Assembly (NCBI GenBank): GCA_965197005.1
Contig: OZ239982.1
Location: 620,001 to 684,000 of the forward strand
Direction of reading: 5' to 3'
From: G965197005 sp965197005
Lineage (GTDB): Bacteria > Pseudomonadota > Gammaproteobacteria > Pseudomonadales > Oceanobacteraceae
Length of the DNA stretch: 64,000 bases
The number at the start of each line of letters is the position of its first letter. The first letter of the stretch is position 1. A program made the translations under genes and the position numbers. Under the pieces are notes generated by a model, which was not told the origin of the DNA, did no database searches, and was given only the letters and a program-made list of their open reading frames with translations. Positions 7,799 to 17,190 of this stretch are shown one piece after another.

Positions 7799-8695
7799 TT
7801 ATTGTAGTTTGCGTCTTGCATTGCGCTCCGATAATGTAATACCACCCATTACTAATAGCAGTCCTAAGAGATGAAAAAAGGCAAAGGTTTCGTTTAAAAT
7901 GAGTATTGCAAGTAGGGCACCAAAAATAGGTACAAGATTGATGGCAAAGCCTGCTCGTGCAGCACCAATAAGGCTAACGCCTTTGGCATAGGCAAGCTGG
8001 GATATGATAGAGGCAAAAAGACCGACATAAATAATAAGTAATAAAGATTTATAAGAAAACATTAAAACGGGTTTGTTTGAGGTGGCTATTTCGTATAAGG
8101 CGAAGGGTAAGGCGGTTAATAATGCAGAAAAGGCGAGAATAAAAATAAAACTTAACCAGCTAATTTTAGGTTTGTAACGTAGTGCTGCGGAGTAGCCTGC
8201 ATACAAAAAGCAAGCAAGTAACATGAGTAAATCCCCTTTGTTTAATGCCAAACTTTGTAAAATATGCAATTGTCCTTTGCTGATGATAATGAGTACCCCA
8301 AAAAATGCCATAACCATACCCACTAATTGCCAAGGTGCAAAAGGTTGGCGCAGTAAAAAGGTATTAATGAGTAAAATGAGCATTGGGGTGGTGGCTTGAA
8401 TTAGTGCTGAATTGAGTGCGCTGGTATAAGCTAAAGCGGTGTAGTTGAGCATGTTAAAGCCTGCAAATCCCAGCATGCCTAAGGTGAATAACAGAGGAAA
8501 ATTCATTTTTATTTGTTGCCATTCTTGTTTTACTTTAGGTAGGGCAAAAGGCAGCAATATGATAAATGCAACAATCCAGCGTAATAGTGCAAAGGTCATT
8601 GGTGCAATTTCATTTACTGCCAGTTTGCCTATAACGGCATGTCCACCCCAGATAAGTGGCGCAAGTATCAGCAATAAATAAGGACGATTACTCAT
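7799..8695 (-). CDS. EamA/DMT-superfamily transporter
   Basis: The 298-residue protein has ten predicted membrane helices in two EamA repeats (about residues 5-135 and 148-290), typical of drug/metabolite transporters such as RhaT/YdcZ-type exporters. WGGHAVIGKLAV is the usual first-helix motif and GLFASIISQLAYAKGVSLIGAARAG the second-repeat motif. Its start overlaps the hugZ stop by 4 bp, so it is the last gene of hemH-hugZ-eamA. That context hints at transport related to haem or porphyrin, but this is only inference. Confidence 0.85.
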   Translation of the reverse strand: MSNRPYLLLILAPLIWGGHAVIGKLAVNEIAPMTFALLRWIVAFIILLPFALPKVKQEWQQIKMNFPLLFTLGMLGFAGFNMLNYTALAYTSALNSALIQATTPMLILLINTFLLRQPFAPWQLVGMVMAFFGVLIIISKGQLHILQSLALNKGDLLMLLACFLYAGYSAALRYKPKISWLSFIFILAFSALLTALPFALYEIATSNKPVLMFSYKSLLLIIYVGLFASIISQLAYAKGVSLIGAARAGFAINLVPIFGALLAILILNETFAFFHLLGLLLVMGGITLSERNARRKLQ

Positions 8696-9441
8696 GGGTT
8701 TTTAAGGCTTTTGCTACGTGCCAGTTCAATGAGCTTTTTGTGCATGGCATCACGGTTTGTAATTGGCTCATCAAAGGCTAAAAAGTGTGTTTTAAAGTCA
8801 ATTCTAAGTTGCATGCCCTCAACAAATAAGCCACTTAATAGCGCATCTTGCTGTGGATTATATAGTCCGTAAAGTTGGCAATAATGCTGTACGGCATTAG
8901 CATGGTCGCTGTTCATATGGGATATTATAGCGTCTTCGGCTTGGGCAAATTCATTAATAGCAGGTAGCCAATCTTGTCCTGCTAACCAATGGGCTTTGGC
9001 AAAGCCGCCTACATAGCGAGTTTGTTTTACTTTGAGGTAATAAAAATCAAAGTCTAGTTGTTCAAAATACATTTTGGCATCAGGAAACTGGCGAAAATAA
9101 CGTTCAGAAAATGTTTGGGTTTGGGCGGTATTTGCTGCTATTAATTCGCCAATAAGCGTAATGCGAGCGCATTCTTGTACGTTGCCGTTTAATTCGTTGG
9201 CATCTTGTTGTATGAGCAATGCGACTTTGTTGTTGTCTGTAATATATTGGCTATGCTCGGCAATGCGGCTTAACAATAACACAGGTTGCCCTTCGGCATT
9301 GAGGCTATAGCGCACTAATGACGCATAAGGAAAACCGCTTAACTCTCGCTTTGTATCTTGCTTTATATGTGAGCATAAACTGGCATGATATTGGTTAAGA
9401 AGCTGTGTTTTTACAATTTGATTTAGTTCAGATTTTTTCAT
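8692..9441 (-). CDS. hugZ: HugZ/HutZ-family haem utilisation protein
   Basis: This 249-residue protein has an N-terminal split-barrel, flavin-oxidase-like domain (residues about 10-150; GFPYASLVRYSLNAEGQPVLLLSRIAEHS) and a C-terminal DUF2470-type domain containing ISHMNSDHANAVQHY. This two-domain layout is that of HugZ and HutZ, which bind and degrade haem to release iron. The gene overlaps hemH upstream by 14 bp and eamA downstream by 4 bp. The pairing of a haem-degrading protein with the last enzyme of haem synthesis in one operon fits control of haem level. Confidence 0.85.
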   Translation of the reverse strand: MKKSELNQIVKTQLLNQYHASLCSHIKQDTKRELSGFPYASLVRYSLNAEGQPVLLLSRIAEHSQYITDNNKVALLIQQDANELNGNVQECARITLIGELIAANTAQTQTFSERYFRQFPDAKMYFEQLDFDFYYLKVKQTRYVGGFAKAHWLAGQDWLPAINEFAQAEDAIISHMNSDHANAVQHYCQLYGLYNPQQDALLSGLFVEGMQLRIDFKTHFLAFDEPITNRDAMHKKLIELARSKSLKNP

Positions 9442-10459
9442 GTTGTACTGCCTTAAGTGACAAATTATGCCAGCCTTGTGTGTTGTGTAAAATCAAGTCG
9501 CTCATCATTTGTATGTGATCTTCCCTGTCGTTTAAACAGGTAATAAACTGATAGTCTTGTCCACCATTTTCTAAAAAATATTCACGGTTTTCTTCGCCAA
9601 TTTCTTCTAGGGTTTCAAGGCAGTCTGCACTAAAGGCAGGGGTAATAACCTGTACGGATTTAACCCCCTCTTTTGCCCATTGTTTAAGTGTCTCGTCAGT
9701 GTAGGGTTTTACCCATTCTTCCCGACCAAAGCGTGATTGAAAACTGCACAGCCATTGCTCAGAGTTTAAATCTAGTTTGTCCGCTAACGCCTGCGCTGTG
9801 GCACGACATTGTCTAGGATAGGGGTCGCCATTATGTTCATAACGCTCAGGAATGCCATGAAATGACATTAATAATTTATCGCAGCGTCCATGCTCGTGCC
9901 AATGTTCTTGTACGGAATTGGCGAGTGCTTGAATGTAAGCAGGGTGATTGTGGTACTGATTAATAAAACGCAGCTCGGGCATGCTCGGACAAAGCGTTAA
10001 GGTCTTGGCAAGGGCATCGAATACTGCAGCGGTGGTGCTGGAAGAGTTTTGTGGAAATAGCGGCAGAACGATGATGCGTTCTGTACCATATTTACTTAAA
10101 TTTATACCAGCTTGTTTAAAACTCGGTTCTCCATAGGTCATTGCAAGTTCTACAGGAATGTCTTCGCCCATCTCTTGTTTGAGCTTGGTTCTTAGAGCGG
10201 CTTGTTGTTTGCGTGAAAAAACCATCAGCGGAGAGCCGTCTTCAGTCCAAATGCTGGCATAGGCTTTGGCAACTTTAGCGGGTCGAAAGCGTAAAATAAT
10301 GCCATTTAAAATCAACCACCATAAGGGTCTGGGGGCATCGACCACCCGTTTATCCCATAAAAATTGGGCAAGATAGGTACGAATGGCTTTGGCAGTAGGT
10401 GCTTTAGGTGTACCTAAATTAACCAGTAATACGGAAAAAGGAGGCTTTGTATTGGGCAT
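9428..10459 (-). CDS. hemH: Ferrochelatase
   Basis: This enzyme inserts Fe2+ into protoporphyrin IX, the last step of protohaem synthesis. I take the ATG at 10459 (343 residues, PNTKPPFSVLLVNLGTP) over the TTG six codons upstream. Family motifs are visible: LLVNLGTPKAPT, the active-site His in LMSFHGIPERY, and the Glu-rich DCLETLEEIGEE helix. No Cys cluster for a [2Fe-2S] centre is seen at the C-terminus, as usual in many gammaproteobacteria. First gene of the hemH-hugZ-eamA operon. Confidence 0.95.
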   Translation of the reverse strand: MPNTKPPFSVLLVNLGTPKAPTAKAIRTYLAQFLWDKRVVDAPRPLWWLILNGIILRFRPAKVAKAYASIWTEDGSPLMVFSRKQQAALRTKLKQEMGEDIPVELAMTYGEPSFKQAGINLSKYGTERIIVLPLFPQNSSSTTAAVFDALAKTLTLCPSMPELRFINQYHNHPAYIQALANSVQEHWHEHGRCDKLLMSFHGIPERYEHNGDPYPRQCRATAQALADKLDLNSEQWLCSFQSRFGREEWVKPYTDETLKQWAKEGVKSVQVITPAFSADCLETLEEIGEENREYFLENGGQDYQFITCLNDREDHIQMMSDLILHNTQGWHNLSLKAVQHEKI

Positions 10460-10690
10460 AACAGTGTCTCTAATCAATAAAGTAAAGGGAACATATAGCG
10501 CATAAAATTAACACGCATAAAAAACAAATGATACTCTTTTAAGTAAGCTGTTTGAAGTTGATAAAACATAGATATTAATTTGCTTTTTAGTCATAGAAAA
10601 AAACTAATTGGCTTATGGATTTTATTCATTTTACCTTTTGCTTTTGCTATTTATACTGCTTGTTTCATACACAATATAGAGAGAAACAAT

Positions 10691-11434
10691 ATGACTGATT
10701 TATGCAACAAAGAAGGGCAAAATGTTCCTAGTGTAAACTGGAATATGCGAATTGATAACGAGTGGACAACACTTCACTCTGATGATGTTTTTAATAATAA
10801 AACCGTTATTTTATTTTCTTTGCCCGGAGCGTTTACACCTACCTGATCAGGCACGCACTTGCCTAGATACAACGAACTGGCTGGGGTGTTTAAAGATAAT
10901 GGCGTTGATGATATTTATTGCTTAAGTGTGAATGATACTTTTGTAATGAACGCATGGGCAGAAAAACAACATGCCGAGCATGTGCGTATGCTCGCAGATG
11001 GTAATGGCGAATTTACGCAGGCTATGGGTATGTTGGTAGATAAACCAGAGTTGGGCTTTGGTAAACGTAGCTGGCGTTATAGCATGTTGGTTAAAAATGG
11101 CATGATAGAAAAAATGTTTATCGAGCCACAAAAACCGGGCGATCCGTTTGAAGTCTCCGATGCTGAGACCATGCTCAATTACATCAATCCTCAAGCGAGT
11201 TTGCCTAAAGATATCACGGTATTTTCTAAAACAGGCTGCCCATTTTGTCACAAAGCCAAGCAAGCATTACAACAAGCAGGGCTTGAATATGAAGAGCTCA
11301 TTGTAGGGCAGGACACTACTTTGCGTGCCTTGCGTGCGATTACAGGTAAAACCCAAGTGCCACAAATTTTTATTGATGCCAAGCATATTGGTGGCAGTGA
11401 TGATTTACAGCAGTACTTGGCAGGAGAAAAATAA
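10691..11434 (+). CDS. Peroxiredoxin-glutaredoxin hybrid, probable selenoprotein (TGA = Sec52)
   Basis: Read through one in-frame TGA (10844-10846), this gives a 247-residue Prx5-type peroxiredoxin (residues about 3-165) fused to a glutaredoxin (about 170-245), the PGdx architecture of Haemophilus and Neisseria, which reduces hydroperoxides with glutathione. The TGA falls exactly where homologues have the peroxidatic Cys: LPGAFTPT-[TGA]-SGTHLPRYNEL. Everything around it is conserved, and the downstream half is full length with the Grx site CPFC (Cys183, Cys186) and QVPQIFI. A hairpin with a bulged U starts 6 nt after the TGA, as in bacterial SECIS elements. TGA is an ordinary stop elsewhere here (for example prlC). 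I place the start at ATG 10691, behind GAGAG; a TTG at 10580 would add a hydrophobic stretch. A recent nonsense mutation is the alternative. The SelA/B/C/D machinery is not in this window. Confidence 0.82.
10853..10889 (+). promoter_or_regulatory. Candidate bacterial SECIS element
   Basis: The RNA can fold as 10853-10856 with 10886-10889, 10858-10859 with 10883-10884, GCC 10861-10863 with GGC 10879-10881, bulged U 10864, AG 10865-10866 with CU 10877-10878, and a 10-nt apical loop 10867-10876. The loop begins 20 nt after the TGA and the bulged U is on the 5' side just below it, as in the E. coli fdhF SECIS. The loop is larger than fdhF's and the first loop bases are AU rather than GU, so the match is good but not perfect. 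Confidence 0.55.
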
Positions 11435-11461
11435 ATTCAAACTTACTTTTAGGGCATAAAT

Positions 11462-12916
11462 ATGCATACAGACATCGTAATTATTGGCACAGGCACCGCA
11501 GGTATGGCGGCTTATCGTCAAGCTAAAGCGCATACCGATAAGGTGCTGTTGTTAGAGCAAGCTGAATATGGCACAACCTGCGCTAGAGTCGGTTGTATGC
11601 CAAGTAAACTGTTAATTGCGGCGGCTCAAAGAGCGCATCAGGCTCACACTTCAGCGGCGTTTGGGGTGGTTAATCAAACCCATATTGACGGACAAAAAGT
11701 CATGCAGCGCATACAGGCAGAGCGTAATCGTTTTGTCGGTTTTGTGCAGCAGTCTGTAGCAAACTTTGACGAGGCAGATAAACTTATAGGTACAGGTGTT
11801 TTTAGCGGAGAAAATCAATTAGCCTTATATCAGGGGCAAGAAAAAATCCAAGATATTCATTTTAAAGCCGCCATCATTGCCACAGGCTCTAGGGCAGTTT
11901 ACCCAGACTTTTTTAAGCAAGCTCAAGACCGTCTTGTGATTAATGATGATATTTTTAATTGGCAAGATTTGCCACAATCGGTTGCCGTATTTGGGCTAGG
12001 GGTCATTGGCTTAGAGTTAGGGCAAGCCTTATCACAACTAGGCGTTAAGGTGTTTATGTTTGGTGTTGGTGGTGGGTTTGGTCCTTTTTCTGATGAACAC
12101 ATAAAAGCGCAAGCGCATAAATTGTTTGCCTCAGAGTTTGCCCACCTTGATGCGGATGCCAAGGTGACGCATATTCAGCGTAGCGCGCAGGGCGTTAAAA
12201 TTGAATATCAGCAAGCAGGTCAGAGCCAGCAGATAGAGGTGGACTATTTGCTTGCCGCCACAGGGCGCAAGCCCAATATTGATGGTATTGGACTAGAAAA
12301 TCTTAATATAGAGTTAGATGAACGTGCTGTGCCTGTGGCAAATCATCGTACTTTACGTCTTGGGAAAAGTGCTGTTTTTATTGCAGGTGATGCGTCAAAC
12401 CAATTACCGTTATTGCACGAAGCCGCTGATCAAGGACGCATTGCAGGAGATAATGCAGGACGTTTAATTAACCATAAGCCACTCAAAGCGGGTCTGCGTC
12501 ATGTGCCTATGGGTATTGTGTTTACACACCCACAACTAGTGACCGTTGGCAAAAGCTATCAACAGCTTATGCTGCGTTGTGATTCAGGCTGTATTGCTAT
12601 TGGCGAAGTGTCTTTTGCTGATCAGGGGCGTGCCAGAGTGATGGGGCAAAATCAGGGTTTATTACGTCTGTATGCAGAACAAGGCACAGGTTTATTGTTA
12701 GGTGCAGAAATGCTCGCCCCTGCTGGCGAACACCTAGCGCATTTATTGGCTTGGGCATTACAAATGCAGATGAGCGTTGCACAAATGCTAGAGATGCCTT
12801 TTTATCACCCTGCTATTGAAGAAGGCTTAAGAACTGCCCTGCGAGATGCGCTTGAGCAACTCGAACAAGGGCAAGCCATTGGTGATCAGTGCTGTGACTG
12901 TGGTGTGGGGGCTTAA
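11462..12916 (+). CDS. Dihydrolipoyl-dehydrogenase-like flavoprotein disulfide reductase with CCDC tail
   Basis: This 484-residue class I pyridine-nucleotide disulfide oxidoreductase has an FAD motif (GTGTAGMAAYRQA), the redox-active disulfide TTCARVGCMPSK, an NAD(P)-binding GLGVIGLELGQAL, the second FAD motif AVFIAGDA and the C-terminal catalytic FYHPAIEEGLRTAL. It starts 27 bp after the selenoprotein PGdx gene on the same strand and probably belongs to its operon. There is no lipoyl-enzyme complex gene nearby, so a role as electron donor to the peroxidase or to glutathione/thiols is more likely than a place in pyruvate dehydrogenase (inference). The last residues are GDQCCDCGVGA, a Cys cluster unusual for the family and reminiscent of C-terminal redox tails of MerA and thioredoxin reductase. 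It converges on purK, overlapping by 4 bp. Confidence 0.85.
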   Translation: MHTDIVIIGTGTAGMAAYRQAKAHTDKVLLLEQAEYGTTCARVGCMPSKLLIAAAQRAHQAHTSAAFGVVNQTHIDGQKVMQRIQAERNRFVGFVQQSVANFDEADKLIGTGVFSGENQLALYQGQEKIQDIHFKAAIIATGSRAVYPDFFKQAQDRLVINDDIFNWQDLPQSVAVFGLGVIGLELGQALSQLGVKVFMFGVGGGFGPFSDEHIKAQAHKLFASEFAHLDADAKVTHIQRSAQGVKIEYQQAGQSQQIEVDYLLAATGRKPNIDGIGLENLNIELDERAVPVANHRTLRLGKSAVFIAGDASNQLPLLHEAADQGRIAGDNAGRLINHKPLKAGLRHVPMGIVFTHPQLVTVGKSYQQLMLRCDSGCIAIGEVSFADQGRARVMGQNQGLLRLYAEQGTGLLLGAEMLAPAGEHLAHLLAWALQMQMSVAQMLEMPFYHPAIEEGLRTALRDALEQLEQGQAIGDQCCDCGVGA

Positions 12917-13971
12917 AGCGCAGGTAATAAAAATTGATACCGCTCAATAAGTGCATCACGGGCTTTTGGGCTATCGGCGCATAGCGTCACATGTCCTAAC
13001 TTACGTTTGTCTCTAGGCTCTTTGTGATATGAATGCACAAATACCAGAGGCTCGTTTGGTGCTTGCTGAATGGTTTTCTCACAAGAAATGACATTTAACA
13101 TGGCACAGGCTGGATACTTAGGTGTGCTCGGCTCAAGCTCTCGCCCTGCAAGGGCAAGCATGTGATTGCGAAACTGACTGGTATGACACCCCTCAATACT
13201 CCAATGCCCAGAATTATGCACCCTAGGGGCAACCTCATTGGCAATCAAACCTTGCTCGGTGGCAAATAACTCAAGGGTAAGAGTGCCGATATAATTTTGG
13301 CTTTCAGCAAGATTTTTAATGTACTCATGCGCTTGCTGTTGCTGTGCTTGAGTCAGCCTAGTTGGGGGGTATAAAGCACAGCGCAAAATGCCCTCATGGT
13401 GCTGATTTTCGGTCATCTCCCAAGTGCAAATATGTCCTTGCTCATCACGGGCGGCAATGATGGATAGCTCATGGCTAAAGGACACCATTGCCTCTGCAAT
13501 TAACTCACGCATACCAAGGCTTTGCCATGCCTCTTGCGCCTGCGCCTGATGGCGTAACACAAATTGACCTTTGCCGTCATAGCCCTCAGTGGTGGTTTTT
13601 AAAATTAATGGCAAGCCTAATGTGGTTACGGCTTTTTCAATGTCTTCTAAGCTGTTTACCGCCATAAAAGCTGTGGTCGCAATGCCTGCTGCATTAAGTG
13701 CTTGCTTTTCTTTAATACGATGCTGAAAAGTTTTAAGGCTACTTAACTTTGGATAGAGCTTATCTGTATACGCCTCAAGCTCTTGCACAATCTCAGCACT
13801 GATGTTTTCCGTCTCAAAGCCAAGACGTTCTTGGCGTGCAATAAATGTATGTAGTGCGCTTTGGCTATGAGCACGTAAATCGTATAGCTCCACTTCAATA
13901 TCGGTTATATCTTGCACGCTCGCTTGCAGCATTTGCCCCAACTGCCCATTGCCCAAGATGCCAATTTTCAT
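12913..13971 (-). CDS. purK: N5-carboxyaminoimidazole ribonucleotide synthase
   Basis: PurK uses ATP and bicarbonate to convert AIR to N5-CAIR in purine synthesis. The 352-residue protein begins MKIGILGNGQLGQMLQ and has the ATP-grasp blocks LPLILKTTTEGYDGKGQFVL (about residues 130-150) and NEVAPRVHNSGHWSIEGC (about 255-272). It lies 1 bp downstream of purE, and PurE uses its product. The length is normal. Confidence 0.96.
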   Translation of the reverse strand: MKIGILGNGQLGQMLQASVQDITDIEVELYDLRAHSQSALHTFIARQERLGFETENISAEIVQELEAYTDKLYPKLSSLKTFQHRIKEKQALNAAGIATTAFMAVNSLEDIEKAVTTLGLPLILKTTTEGYDGKGQFVLRHQAQAQEAWQSLGMRELIAEAMVSFSHELSIIAARDEQGHICTWEMTENQHHEGILRCALYPPTRLTQAQQQQAHEYIKNLAESQNYIGTLTLELFATEQGLIANEVAPRVHNSGHWSIEGCHTSQFRNHMLALAGRELEPSTPKYPACAMLNVISCEKTIQQAPNEPLVFVHSYHKEPRDKRKLGHVTLCADSPKARDALIERYQFLLPAL

Positions 13972-13972
13972 C

Positions 13973-14467
13973 TTATTGCTCCTGTCTTGGATCGCTATTT
14001 AACAGCACATTGGCAGTTTGCTGTTGCCTAAAATCATCAATCTTTTGTGCTAAATCAGGCTGGTGAAGTGCCAAAATTTGTGCGGCTAAAAGCCCTGCAT
14101 TTTTAGCTCCAGCCTCGCCTATAGCAAGGGTTGCCACCGCCACACCTGCTGGCATTTGCACAATCGAAAGTAGCGAATCCAAGCCATTTAAACTGCGTGA
14201 TTTAACGGGTACACCTAAAACCGGTAAGCTGGTATGTGCTGCCACCATGCCTGGTAAATGAGCGGCCCCTCCAGCACCTGCAATAATCACTTTTAAGCCA
14301 CGTTGTTTTGCTGATTTTGCATACTCGCTTAACTTATCAGGGGTACGGTGTGCAGATACCACTTCCACTTCATAGCTAATTGCAAAGGTACCTAGTAACT
14401 CACAGGCAAGCTGCATACAGGGCCAGTCACTTTTAGAGCCCATAATCACACCAACATCAACGCTCAT
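13973..14467 (-). CDS. purE: N5-carboxyaminoimidazole ribonucleotide mutase
   Basis: PurE (164 residues) rearranges N5-CAIR to CAIR. The N-terminal VGVIMGSKSDWPCMQ and VVSAHRTPDKL blocks, with the catalytic His in SAHRT, and the GAGGAAHLPGMVA loop are all present. First gene of a purE-purK operon. Confidence 0.96.
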   Translation of the reverse strand: MSVDVGVIMGSKSDWPCMQLACELLGTFAISYEVEVVSAHRTPDKLSEYAKSAKQRGLKVIIAGAGGAAHLPGMVAAHTSLPVLGVPVKSRSLNGLDSLLSIVQMPAGVAVATLAIGEAGAKNAGLLAAQILALHQPDLAQKIDDFRQQQTANVLLNSDPRQEQ

Positions 14468-14767
14468 TATTTATCCTTTGGGTAGTCATTAAAAACACCT
14501 ATCTTAACATAGGCAAGCTGGAAAATAAGCCTTGAATTTGCACTGTATTTGAAAACTAAAAAATGAAATCAAATACGGATTAGTTTGTTTCTTATTTGGA
14601 AATACAGTAAATAATAATTTAACATCAATTTATTGTTGTGTTTTTATAAGTTTTTGTGTAAAATTCTCAAAATCATTTATATTTAAATACTTTATTTTTT
14701 ATATTTAAATTCTGTAATTTTATTCAAAATTATTAATTCCACTTTTTTAAAAGGAGATTTTATTACC
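14468..14767. other. AT-rich intergenic region between purE and the large lipoprotein gene
   Basis: These 300 bp carry no credible gene or RNA. TTGTGT (14636-14641) and TAAAAT (14659-14664), 17 bp apart, are a weak promoter for the lipoprotein. TATATTTAAAT occurs twice nearby. A strong AAGGAG ribosome-binding site precedes the ATG at 14768. Confidence 0.5.
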
Positions 14768-15448
14768 ATGAGTAATGCTATTTTTTCTTTCTACCAGCGG
14801 GCTTTAATCGGCGCTTCTTTTTTGATTCTAACGGCCTGTGGAGGCAGCTCTAGTAGCGATGACAGCCCTACTTTAAGCGGCACGAACAGCAACCCAGTAG
14901 GCAGTAATCCCGCATCGCAACAAAATTCAAATTCTCAATCTGCAACGCTATATCCAGCAAATGCGCCGCTTAAAACACTAGAAAATGACATAACTGATTT
15001 GTTCGATTGGACGGACGCAGTGGGTTTTAGTGCCAAATCAGATTATCAATACTCTGTTGATAACGGTGTCACTTGGCAAGAGGTAACCGAGCGTCCTATT
15101 GTAATTGGTGATATTAACTTAGCTAAAGGCTACGTTCAGGTGCGAGTCAAAGCAGTGGCAGGCAAGCATAAAGCCAGCTTAGCCCTTAAAAGTGAGCGTG
15201 CTTATAGCAAATTAGACACCCCTAGTAAACCACAAATAGGAGTGCAAGATGACCGTCTGGATACCTTTGCGTGGAAAAATGTAAAAGGCTACCATCAGCC
15301 AAGTGATTATGAATATTCACTTGATCAGGGGGCGAGCTGGCTTGCAATTAATAACAAACCCCTTGAAGTTGGCGATAAAAATATACCAATAGGCAATCTA
15401 TGGCTAAGAATTAAAGAAGTTAAGGGTAGAAATAAAGCCAGCGAGGTG

Positions 15449-15592
15449 CTTAAAAACACTCAAAAATACACCAAAGCACCAGAAGCGCAAATTGCGCTAA
15501 AAAACACTCAAAAATACACCAAAGCACCAGAAGCGCAAATTGCGCTAAAAAACACTCAAAAATACACCAAAGCACCAGAAGCGCAAATTGCG
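15449..15592 (+). repeat. Three tandem 48-bp repeats in the lipoprotein gene
   Basis: Three near-identical in-frame copies (15449-15496, 15497-15544, 15545-15592) each encode LKNTQKYTKAPEAQIA. Only a synonymous base differs (CTT versus CTA in the first Leu codon). Copy number could vary without breaking the frame, changing the length of the spacer before the discoidin domain. Confidence 0.95.
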
Positions 15593-17190
15593 CTAAATTA
15601 TTTAAAAGCCGATGGGTCACTAGCCAAGCGCATAGATGATGCCAGTTGTGTACAATTTGTTAGCCAGTCTAAAATGGGTTCGCAAACGGTATTGGCAACT
15701 GTTTTAAGCAATAAGATTGTTAAAACTAAAGTGCCATACTCTGCAAATGTGGCAATATATAAAGATGAAAATATAGCGCTGAATAAAACTGTAACCACCA
15801 GTTCAACAGAAAATGGTAGCTCATTTGTACCTGCAAAAGCTGTTGATGGTAATAAAGCAAACCCTTCACGTTGGGCAAGTACTTCTGACTCTGCTACCGC
15901 TTGGCTTAAAGTGGATTTAGGGCAGGCTTATGATATTAAGCAGGTTAATGTATTTTGGGAGACAGCTAAAGCAAAAAAATATTTAGTTGAAATATCAACT
16001 GATGACAGTAATTGGCAAACCGTTGCAACAGAAACGGACAACGCTGATGCCAATAAACAACACTCATTTGCCAGCCAAAGCGCACGTTATATACGCATTA
16101 ATGGGCAACAGCGCATAGCTGATGGCGTTACAAACAAATGGGGCTACTCTATTTTTGAAGTGGAAGTGATTGCCAGCGTGCAAGATACAGCGATTAGTCA
16201 ATTTTGTAATTTACCAGCTAGTGACTTTGTTGTACCGAATAAAGCTGAGTTGAGTTATCTGTTTGGTTCTCAATTAGATAATTTATTGGTTGCTAAAAGC
16301 GATGCGGGCTACTGGTATTGTGATGATACGGATTGCAATAATTCTGCCAATGCATATGCGTTAAACAAAGACAACACTGATGCAGATGTTAGCCAAAAGC
16401 ACTATCAGCGTTATGTATTTGCAAATAGCCAACATACTAGAGATAAAGGTCAGAATTATTGGTTAAACATGCTTAAAAAACCACAGGTTCAGTGGCAAAA
16501 AAGCACGCCAGATGCGCCTACAGGTGTTAGCCTTAATACCACCGAGCGTACATTATTATTTGTAAAAAGTAGCGGATATGACGAACTGTTTGACTATGAA
16601 TACACTGTTGATGGTGGCCATACATGGCAATTTGTTGGGACAAATCCCATTGTTTTACCTACACAGGTATTAACCTCTGGGCAAATTAAAGTTCGGGTTG
16701 CGGAAACACAGACTAACTTTCCTAGTAAAGCGGTCAGCCCTAACCAAGGTCTAAGTGAAAAACTGCCTGCTCCACCAAGTAAGTACAAATTGGTTGGTAA
16801 TGAATTGCAAAAATTAGCTGATGATGCCACTGATTTTGAGTGTATTAAAGATGAGGCATTGGGTGTTTTCTGGAATAAAGGCAGTAGCATCTCAGAAAAT
16901 GTTAAAATAGTACATCATACTGATTACACTAGCGCCTCAACAGTTACCCGCGTTGATACGGTTAAAGCGGCAAAACCCTGTGGTCAAAGCCTTTGGCAAC
17001 TGCCTACTTATGCTCAGATTAAGAGCTTATTGCCACAACATGGCGGGCAAAATCCAAGTGGTCGCAATCTTTGGGCAAGTGCACCATTTGCTGATTTACA
17101 ATACGATCGTAATTATTTAATTAAAAACACGCAAGGAGGGCTTTATGAATGGCGTGCATGGATAGAACAAAATAAGATTAACGGTATATG

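Noticed and set aside
10580..10690. N-terminal membrane extension on the PGdx gene from a TTG start
   Set aside because: AT-rich upstream DNA readily yields hydrophobic in-frame codons. ATG 10691 has a ribosome-binding site and fits the family start. An anchored form cannot be fully excluded.
10844..10846. TGA read as tryptophan (alternative genetic code)
   Set aside because: TGA ends other normal genes in the window, such as prlC and hugZ, so it is a stop in general; Trp at a peroxidatic position would also be inactive.
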